Source: an uncultured Collinsella sp. (GTDB lineage Bacteria > Actinomycetota > Coriobacteriia > Coriobacteriales > Coriobacteriaceae). Taken from it: DNA of 6,572 nt. Made by a program: the position numbers and the translations under genes. Location of the stretch: contig UQIK01000042.1 in NCBI GenBank assembly GCA_900541125.1, positions 1 through 6,572 of the forward strand, given 5' to 3'. Every line of letters starts with the position of its first letter. The stretch's first letter is position 1. Below, piece by piece: positions 1 through 4,842 of this stretch. Below the pieces are notes generated by a model, which had not been told where the DNA came from, did no database searches, and was given only the letters and a program-made list of their open reading frames with translations.

Positions 1-46
1 CTAAACCCGAAAAATCATCGTGACTAAACCCGCAACAACTAATTGA

Positions 47-686
47 ACACAAACAGCGGCCAGCGTTGCGCTCGAGGCAAGGCGCAGGATCGACGCCATG
101 TTCAAGGTCGACTCCAAGTTCGACGACATGGAGCCGGGCGGCAGGAAGGCCGCCCGCGACGCGGAGCTCCGCCCGCTCATGGAGGACTTCGGGGGATGGG
201 CGCGGGCCCAGCTTCCCCTAGCCTCGCCGAAGCTGGCGCCGCACCGTGCGCTGCAGTACGCTGTGGAGTTCTGGCCCTACGTCATGAACGTGCTCGAAGA
301 CGGGGCACCTGGAGCTCTCGAACAACGTCGCCGAGCAGGCCCAGCGAATCTTCGTCGTAGGGCGCAAGAACTGGCTCTTCAGCGATGCGCCGCGCGGCGC
401 GCGGGCGTCTGCGGCGATATACAGCGTCACCACCACGGCCAAGGCCAACGGGCTCAATCCCAGGCTTTACGTCGAGTGGCTGCTGACCGAGATGCCCAAC
501 GCCGGCGAGCTCACCGATGAGGTTGTGGACTCGTTCCTGCCGTGGTCGGATAGGGTGCCTGAGTCCTGCAAGCTCGACCCAGCCGCTGCCGAGAAGGCCA
601 AAGAGATGCCTGACGACTTCATAATTAACATCGACCCCGATGCGTTCGACGACGAGATGGCGAACAACGCCGAGGAGGGCCTGTAG
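47..686 (+). pseudogene. IS66 family transposase (TnpC), 5'-truncated and frameshifted
   Basis: Two reading frames together give the C-terminal part of an IS66 transposase. The first (open from 47, first ATG at 98) runs through FKVDSKFDDMEPGGRKAARD and the helical segment ending YVMNVLEDG. It continues in the next frame from 306 with HLELSNNVAEQAQ, GRKNWLFSDAPRG and AAIYSVTTTAKANGLNP, up to the stop at 684-686. The NN-x2-E block normally carries the last acidic residue of the DDE catalytic triad; that glutamate (codon 333-335) is kept. The IYS...AKANGL stretch matches the IS66 C-terminal domain. The frames join cleanly if one G is removed from GGGG at 302-305, restoring the usual DG-x-LEL-x-NN text. 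The N-terminal half with the two catalytic aspartates is missing. The tail after residue PN (about 500-686) is acidic and not recognised beyond being typical of an extended C-terminus. Confidence 0.88.
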
Positions 687-723
687 CGACATAGCGGCCT
701 AAGGCATACCGCAACGCAAAGAT

Positions 724-776
724 GGAAACGTCCAGGACTTTTCCATCCGTATGCCGGAATGGTCCTGGACGTTTCC
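724..776. terminator. 15-bp perfect hairpin inside the IS66 right end, possible terminator
   Basis: The arms at 724-738 (GGAAACGTCCAGGAC) and 762-776 (GTCCTGGACGTTTCC) are perfectly complementary and enclose a 23-nt loop. The hairpin starts 37 nt after the transposase stop and ends 5 nt before the terminal repeat. It also lies 30 nt beyond the stop codon of the convergent transporter gene, so either transcript would fold it. Neither strand shows a real U-tract after the stem (only ATCTTTG on the minus strand), so intrinsic termination is uncertain. It could instead be a subterminal IS structure that blocks read-in transcription. Confidence 0.5.
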
Positions 777-781
777 TGCTA

Positions 782-802
782 CGCGGTCATTTTGACGCTT
801 AC
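782..802 (-). repeat. IS66-type terminal inverted repeat, right end
   Basis: This 21-nt sequence, read on the minus strand, starts GTAAGCGTCAAAATGACC. It matches 20 of 21 bases with the sequence at 2185-2205 read on the plus strand. The outer tip faces right, towards the transporter gene, so the element it closes extends leftwards and includes the transposase remnant. The transporter stop codon begins only 4 nt beyond the tip. Confidence 0.8.
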
Positions 803-805
803 GCT

Positions 806-2131
806 CTAATGCCTCCACCGCTTGTCGCGGGCGGGGTAGACGATCCAGGCGGATGCGTAGCTTGCGATAAGGCAGACAATGACGCAGACGATGCTTGTCT
901 GGAACCCGAATGAGTCATTGATAACGCCCCAGATTACGCTTGCGAAGCCAATGCCGATGTCATTGGCGAGCAGGAACAGGGCGTTTGCGGCGCCCCAGCG
1001 CTCTGGCGGGGTGTTCTTTACCGCTACGCTTTGATTAAGTGGCAGGCTTATGCCAGTGGCGAGACCATAGAAGATTCCGGACGCCAGGAAGACAGGTTCC
1101 CCGTACGGTGCGGCAAGTAGCATAAGGCAGCAGAGGATGCCGCACGCGACGGCTCCGGTCATTGTTTTGATTGCAGGTACGGTGTCCATGAAATGCTTTG
1201 AAATCATGCGAATGATAATCATGCTTACCGCGCTGATGGTGTAGAAGAGACCGGCGTGGGTATAGCCGAGAGTAGTACCGTACAGACCGGCAAAGAAGAC
1301 GCCAAAGCCAAAAGTGGGGCACATGATCATCTGTGGGATGGCGCCAGGCAATGCGCGCGGCTCGAAGATGTTGAATGAGTCACGCAGGGTTCTCTTGGAC
1401 ACCTGGTCGCCTTCAGGATACTTTTCACTGTTAATTGTTTCGGATGTAGTTACTGTGGTGGGGCTGGGTGCCTGCCCGTCTTTTGAGTCGAGTTCGAGCC
1501 GGGTTTCCATTTTGATTCGGTATGCGCTGGAGCTTGGCAGAGTTTGCCATTTACTTTCATAGCGTGCGTTGAGGGCGATTACAAGCCCTGCAAACCCAAC
1601 CAGGGCAAGGCCGACATAGAGGTTCGTTGAGGGATCGGTTCCTACTAGGTAAAGTGCGAAGGCTGGGCCGATGCTCATGGCGATAGCCTGTCCGAGGCCG
1701 TGGTATCCAATGCCTTCGCCGAGCCGTTCTTGCGGTAAGACGCTTGCTGCGGCGGTCGAGGCTGCTGTTGTTGCTGCGCCAAAGCCCACGCCTTGCAGCA
1801 AACGGCTGATTGTGAAGAGGGGGATGCCTTGAACGACAGCGGACAGTGCTGTTCCTGCTATGAGGATAGCGATGCCGGCGATGATAACGAGTGAGCACTT
1901 GCCGTTGTCGATAACAGGGCCGACGAACAGTCGTGCTAACGCGGCGGCAATGGAGAAGACGAGTGCAAGTACGCCGGCAAGGCTCGCACCGTAACCTTGG
2001 CCTGCCAGGAAGACGCTGGTTCCACTGTTGAGTCCTTGGCCCATGACGAAGCAACAGAAGGTCAGCGCGATGATAAGCACGAAAATAAGCGACCACAGCT
2101 TCGGATGGTCGTCCTTACCGATATTTGGCAT
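806..2131 (-). CDS. MFS transporter (12 transmembrane segments)
   Basis: A 441-aa major facilitator superfamily permease in the cytoplasmic membrane; substrate not identifiable. Twelve hydrophobic segments are visible in two groups of six, starting with LWSLIFVLIIALTFCCFVMG and ending with SIVCVIVCLIASYASAWIVY. The loop after helix 2 has only a degenerate MFS motif A (GPVIDNGKCS). Helix 4 carries RLLQGVGFGAA, like motif B, and helix 5 carries GLGQAIAMSIGP, like motif C of drug/proton antiporters. A long polar central loop of about 75 residues separates the halves. The start at 2131 is chosen because AAGGAGG (plus-strand 2138-2144) lies 6 nt upstream; an upstream in-frame ATG at 2239 would add 36 residues that do not look like an MFS N-terminus and would read through the IS66 end. 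The gene lies between two IS66-type repeats and is divergent from the toxin unit. Motif C hints at efflux, but a role in drug export is inference only. Confidence 0.9.
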   Translation of the reverse strand: MPNIGKDDHPKLWSLIFVLIIALTFCCFVMGQGLNSGTSVFLAGQGYGASLAGVLALVFSIAAALARLFVGPVIDNGKCSLVIIAGIAILIAGTALSAVVQGIPLFTISRLLQGVGFGAATTAASTAAASVLPQERLGEGIGYHGLGQAIAMSIGPAFALYLVGTDPSTNLYVGLALVGFAGLVIALNARYESKWQTLPSSSAYRIKMETRLELDSKDGQAPSPTTVTTSETINSEKYPEGDQVSKRTLRDSFNIFEPRALPGAIPQMIMCPTFGFGVFFAGLYGTTLGYTHAGLFYTISAVSMIIIRMISKHFMDTVPAIKTMTGAVACGILCCLMLLAAPYGEPVFLASGIFYGLATGISLPLNQSVAVKNTPPERWGAANALFLLANDIGIGFASVIWGVINDSFGFQTSIVCVIVCLIASYASAWIVYPARDKRWRH

Positions 2132-2137
2132 GAGAAC

Positions 2138-2144
2138 CCTCCTT
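2138..2144 (-). promoter_or_regulatory. Shine-Dalgarno of the MFS transporter gene
   Basis: On the minus strand AAGGAGG stands 6 nt before the ATG at 2131-2129. It is a near-perfect anti-16S match and decides the start codon against the upstream in-frame ATG at 2239. No convincing -35/-10 pair was found in 2145-2224. Confidence 0.85.
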
Positions 2145-2184
2145 TGATTCCAATACTCGTGTTCTACGTCTGCAAAAGTGAGAT

Positions 2185-2205
2185 GTAAGCGCCAAAATGA
2201 CCGCG
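2185..2205 (+). repeat. Second IS66-type terminal inverted repeat
   Basis: This 21-nt sequence begins GTAAGCGCCAAAATGACC on the plus strand and is the inverted partner of 782-802 with a single mismatch. The GTAA tip points left, towards the transporter, so it would be the end of another IS66-family element lying to the right. Only a few tens of bases of that element can remain, because ATPase-like coding sequence appears by about 2235. Outside the two tips (803-810 and 2177-2184) no matching 8-bp target duplication is seen. Confidence 0.75.
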
Positions 2206-2224
2206 CCTTAACAACCCGCTGGGC

Positions 2225-2935
2225 TTGAGGCAGAATCATCGCATCGACTTATCCTGGAAACTGCCTGACGAAGGCGACAGGATGCTTATCGGCAAGGCGG
2301 CAAATCTTAACGAGAGCCAAATCCAAGAGCTTGCAAAGCTTCAGCGAGGCGTTGCAGCAATATATCAGAACGAATGGACCGAACCTGTCCTCTGTCACAT
2401 CGAACCGCATGAACGCGGCCTAGAGTACTCGCCAACACAGAGCAAGCACAGCGCGAAGGACAAGGTTTCTTCTGAAGAGCTTCGCTATCTCAACTCTTGT
2501 GTGCTTAATCCGTTCAAGCTCGATGAGCCAAGGGAATACAACTTCTGCGACTGTGTGCACAAGATGGACATACCTGACTCCATGAAGGCACGCTTGATTG
2601 AGATGGCAGGGACTCCTCTGTTCTCGAGGAAGCCACTGTTTGAATGGTGTGCTTATAGGTATTTCAATATTGGACGCATCCTCGACGACGCCAGGGATTT
2701 ATCTGCCGACAGCCTCAAAGAGAGGCTTTGCTCCCATCTGCTTTCAAGCTGGAAATTCGAAGATGACTCCTCACCCGAAAGCTGGGGACCAATCCAATAC
2801 CTGTTCATTCAGTCGATGCTTAACGCTCATCTCAACGAGCTGAGAAAGAGGGGTACCGGCATCGAGACAACGGAAAAGGCCTCAGCACTCGCCGAAGTAT
2901 CAGCGGTCTTATCTCAAACAAGGCCGGTGATCTAA
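2225..2935 (+). pseudogene. C-terminal fragment of a HerA/DUF87-like ATPase
   Basis: The first 60 residues of this 236-codon frame (WKLPDEGDRMLIGKAANL, then ELAKLQRGVAAIYQNEW and EPVLC) resemble the end of the ATPase core in HerA/DUF87-type motor ATPases, where an LP-x-EDR-like strand is followed by a helix and an RG-x-A strand near the C-terminus. Walker A and Walker B, which lie upstream in such proteins, are absent, so it cannot be a working ATPase. The remaining residues (about 75-236) form an unrecognised, mostly helical domain. The frame is open from 2201, after a TGA at 2198 that falls inside the IS66-type repeat. No good Shine-Dalgarno precedes the TTG at 2225 or the ATG at 2282, so the start is nominal. 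The stop (2933-2935) directly abuts the toxin ATG, which suggests an old operon. A standalone small gene is the alternative reading. The family assignment is from memory of motif layout and is moderate. Confidence 0.55.
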
Positions 2936-4213
2936 ATGGCGTTTGAAAATATAGAGCAATTAATGCCGGATACGACCGAAACGAGATTGGCCTTTGAGGA
3001 GGCGCAACGCACCGTTGCTGATTGTGCAGATGCCGCATGGCGGGATATTTCTTCCGGCGATGTCCTAACCGCGAGCATTTCAACAGTTCAAGAAGCCGCA
3101 GATGACGCCTGGAAAGCATGCGAGCCAACACTCAACGCTGCAGGCGAAACTGTCCGCGATGGCGCAAGGAACGGAGCTTATCTTGGCGGCAGGTTCGTAC
3201 TTGGAGTTGCCGACGTTGGAGAAAACGCATATGTCGGTGTTGAATCGAATATTGAACTACTGGCCGAAGACGAAGAAGCAGCGGTGAAAACCGCGCAAAC
3301 ACACGCTGTTGACGATGCAGCCAACGCCTGGGGCGACTTCATGGAAGCCGATGAGCAGATACGGGAAATCGGAGACTATGTCGAAACTGGAGGCAAAATC
3401 GCCACTGAAGTTGCGCTTGGTGCCGTAGCCGTCACCGCTTCTGCCCCTGCAGCACTCGCTGCTGGGTCTGTACTCGTTCTTGACGAAATGGGAAAGAGCT
3501 TGGAAGCCGGCGCTGAAGACGGTGAGATATCTCAGGAGGATATCGTCGGAGAAGTCGTTGCGGGAACTGTTACGGCAGCAACGCTTCTTGCCGGACGAGG
3601 TCTAAATAACTTTCTTGCCTCAAAGGCAGCAGAATCGGGCGCAAGCTCACGAATTCTGGATGATGCCGGAAAGGCAATTTACGAAGGCGACCGACTGCTT
3701 CCCAATAACGAGTTTGCGATCGACGGCGTGAAGTGTGCAACCGACGATCTCGGGCAACTTTACCGCGTTGGCGACGACCTCGTTCCGAACATGAGCTATG
3801 AGATCAATGGGTATAAATACGTTACCGATGCAATGGGTAGGGTCGAATCGGCCGAAGGCTTCTTACAACTAAAGACCCACGAAGGTCGTTTGACCATCAA
3901 GGACACTATCCAGTCAATCGGAAAAGGGTTTGAAGAGCTTTTTGATCAAAGAGGCCATCTGATTGCCGACCGATTCAATGGATCAAATGGCCTTGAGAAT
4001 ATTGTCGCCATGGGCGGCGAGGTTAACCAAAAAGCCTATGCAGCAATCGAGCAAAAATGCGCCGATGCTTTGGCTGGTGGCGCTGAAGTGTTTTTCAAGG
4101 TTGAGCCACTTTATGAGGGCGGGTCATTCAGGCCTAGCTCGTTTGCTATCACGGACATTATTGACGGCGAAGAGACGGTTACGTTTCTTCTTAACACTGC
4201 AAAGGAAATGTAA
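2936..4213 (+). CDS. Polymorphic-toxin-like protein with C-terminal DNA/RNA non-specific endonuclease domain
   Basis: A 425-aa protein whose C-terminal part (about residues 288-420) matches the DNA/RNA non-specific endonuclease family used as a toxin tip in proteins such as Bacillus YeeF. Visible marks are YEINGYKYVTDAMGRVESAEG, then DQRGHLIADRFNGS at 337-350 with the putative catalytic histidine H341, NIVAMGGEVNQ with a likely metal-binding asparagine N364, and FFKVEPLYEGGSFRPSSF. Residues 250-306 contain two tandem copies of a GD-x2-L-PN...DG/NG...TD-x2-G unit. Residues 153-182 and 205-222 are hydrophobic and Ala/Gly-rich and could help membrane passage. The N-terminal 150 residues are acidic and helical, without a recognisable LXG, WXG or signal peptide. 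The start at 2936 follows the upstream stop directly; AAGG at 2920-2923 is a weak, distant Shine-Dalgarno, so translation is probably coupled. The next gene is its immunity partner. Role (inter-bacterial nuclease toxin) is inferred from domain plus context. Confidence 0.85.
   Translation: MAFENIEQLMPDTTETRLAFEEAQRTVADCADAAWRDISSGDVLTASISTVQEAADDAWKACEPTLNAAGETVRDGARNGAYLGGRFVLGVADVGENAYVGVESNIELLAEDEEAAVKTAQTHAVDDAANAWGDFMEADEQIREIGDYVETGGKIATEVALGAVAVTASAPAALAAGSVLVLDEMGKSLEAGAEDGEISQEDIVGEVVAGTVTAATLLAGRGLNNFLASKAAESGASSRILDDAGKAIYEGDRLLPNNEFAIDGVKCATDDLGQLYRVGDDLVPNMSYEINGYKYVTDAMGRVESAEGFLQLKTHEGRLTIKDTIQSIGKGFEELFDQRGHLIADRFNGSNGLENIVAMGGEVNQKAYAAIEQKCADALAGGAEVFFKVEPLYEGGSFRPSSFAITDIIDGEETVTFLLNTAKEM
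4201..4208 (+). promoter_or_regulatory. Shine-Dalgarno of the immunity gene, inside the toxin 3' end
   Basis: AAAGGAAA, with AAGGA at 4202-4206, lies 6 nt before the immunity ATG at 4213 and within the last codons of the toxin gene. Together with the TAATG stop/start overlap it supports efficient coupled translation of the protective protein. Confidence 0.7.
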
Positions 4214-4596
4214 TGAGTGAAAAGAAGATGCTACAAGGGATAGCTTCAATTCTTGAGGAAACCCTCCCCGAAGACTGGAGCAAGGTCGTGTTTTACGCCG
4301 AGTACGCCGAGGGTGCGTTCTCTATTGAGTATTACGTTGCTGGCAGCGGAAAAGACGACTTCGTTAAATGCTTTGACCAAAAAGGCGTTTCGAGGGCATC
4401 CTTGATGAAAAACTTTATGGCTATCAACAAGTTCATTGAACCTGAAAGGGCCGCGCTTAAGCCCGAAAAGAGATGGGGATCGATGACGCTTATTCTCCAT
4501 TCCAACGGCAAGTTCAAAGTTGATTACGACTACTCCGACATGACAGAAAACGCTTACGCCCGAAAGAAGGCCTGGAAAAAGAAATATCTCGCCTAG
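4213..4596 (+). CDS. YezG-like (DUF600) immunity protein
   Basis: A small 127-aa cytoplasmic protein of the YezG/DUF600 immunity family, expected to bind and block the nuclease domain encoded just upstream. The family pattern is visible: an N-terminal helix ending LPEDWSKVVFYAEY, a beta segment AFSIEYYVAGSG, an acidic and aromatic middle including KRWGSMTLILHSNGKF, and the characteristic end KFKVDYDYSDMTENAYARKK followed by WKKKYL. Length is close to that expected for this family. The start codon overlaps the toxin stop by one base (TAATG) and has a good Shine-Dalgarno at 4201-4208. In Bacillus, YezG protects against the LXG nuclease YeeF, so nuclease-immunity pairing is an established combination; that this protein neutralises this particular toxin is inferred from adjacency and family. 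Confidence 0.87.
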   Translation: MSEKKMLQGIASILEETLPEDWSKVVFYAEYAEGAFSIEYYVAGSGKDDFVKCFDQKGVSRASLMKNFMAINKFIEPERAALKPEKRWGSMTLILHSNGKFKVDYDYSDMTENAYARKKAWKKKYLA

Positions 4597-4615
4597 CAAC
4601 GAACGGTCTGGGAAA

Positions 4616-4696
4616 TCACCGCAAAGCCACCCGTGCATACTCTTCGAGCGCACGCGTCGTCGGCAACGTTTCAACCAGCGCGTTTTTGGGAGCCAT
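4616..4696 (-). other. Micro-ORF of 26 codons, possible remnant of a gene's 5' end
   Basis: On the minus strand an ATG at 4696 follows AGGGG with a 5-nt spacing and opens a 26-residue frame starting MAPKNALVETLPTTRALEEY and ending at TGA 4618-4616. It lies exactly between the lower-GC toxin unit and the GC-rich chromosomal gene. Codon use is GC-rich like the latter. It may be the surviving 5' end of a chromosomal gene cut off by arrival of the island, a true small protein, or chance. No family is recognised. Confidence 0.3.
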
Positions 4697-4789
4697 GCAA
4701 ACCCCTGTTCAACATTCCTCGGGAGTAATTGCTCTCTATGACGAATGGGATTCCCCATCGGGGAATCCCATTTTTTGTTGCCGACGACG
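4655..4789. repeat. 13-bp inverted repeat flanking the terminator
   Basis: CGTCGTCGGCAAC at 4655-4667 is the exact reverse complement of GTTGCCGACGACG at 4777-4789. The two arms enclose about 109 nt that contain the terminator palindrome. The right arm overlaps the spacer of the predicted promoter for the next gene. It could be a paired regulatory site or a trace of an inversion or integration event. Confidence 0.5.
4744..4776 (+). terminator. Strong intrinsic terminator
   Basis: A 13-bp perfect stem, AATGGGATTCCCC at 4744-4756 pairing with GGGGAATCCCATT at 4760-4772, has a 3-nt loop and runs into six T residues at 4771-4776. The T-tract is on the plus strand only, so it terminates rightward transcription, most likely that of the toxin-immunity unit 150 nt upstream, and insulates the following gene. 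Its position just before a promoter also permits a leader-attenuator role, which is less likely. Confidence 0.9.
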
Positions 4790-4800
4790 TCCGGTATAAT
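4772..4800 (+). promoter_or_regulatory. Predicted promoter of the DUF1846 gene
   Basis: A consensus -10 box TATAAT lies at 4795-4800. A poor -35 candidate, TTTTTG at 4772-4777, is 17 nt upstream and overlaps the terminator T-tract. Transcription would start near 4807, giving a leader of about 35 nt before the ATG at 4843. The octamer ACGACGTC occurs on both sides of the -10 (4784-4791 and 4811-4818), the second within a 10-bp palindrome at 4811-4820, so a regulator could bind here. Confidence 0.6.
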
Positions 4801-4842
4801 TTTTCCGTTTACGACGTCGTTCGGAAAGGGATGCCGACCTCT

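Larger units (their letters stand above)
47..802 (+). mobile_element. IS66-family insertion sequence, right-hand remnant
   Basis: This is the 3' part of an IS66-family element, bounded on the right by a terminal inverted repeat at 782-802. It contains the C-terminal half of the transposase gene and a subterminal hairpin. The left end, the accessory genes tnpA and tnpB, and the N-terminal half of the transposase are absent from the window. Transposase-like sequence fades out at about 47-65, just after an in-frame TGA at 44, so the left junction is placed there with an uncertainty of some tens of bases. IS66 elements are known for terminal repeats that begin GTAA at the outer tip. Read on the minus strand from 802 inwards, this end begins GTAAGCGTC, which fits. 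With most genes lost and a frameshift present, the copy should be unable to move on its own. Confidence 0.8.

Noticed and set aside
803..2184. Reading the segment between the repeats as a self-contained small transposon
   Set aside because: The GTAA tips point inwards towards the transporter, the opposite of what a single element bounded by these repeats would show, and no transposase lies inside.
2132..2239. Upstream ATG giving the transporter 36 extra residues
   Set aside because: The extension crosses the IS66-type repeat and lacks a ribosome site, whereas a near-perfect one serves the ATG at 2131.
4729..4842. 38-codon N-terminal extension of the DUF1846 protein
   Set aside because: It would translate the terminator hairpin and the -10 box; family similarity starts at MRQGFDNEKY (4843).
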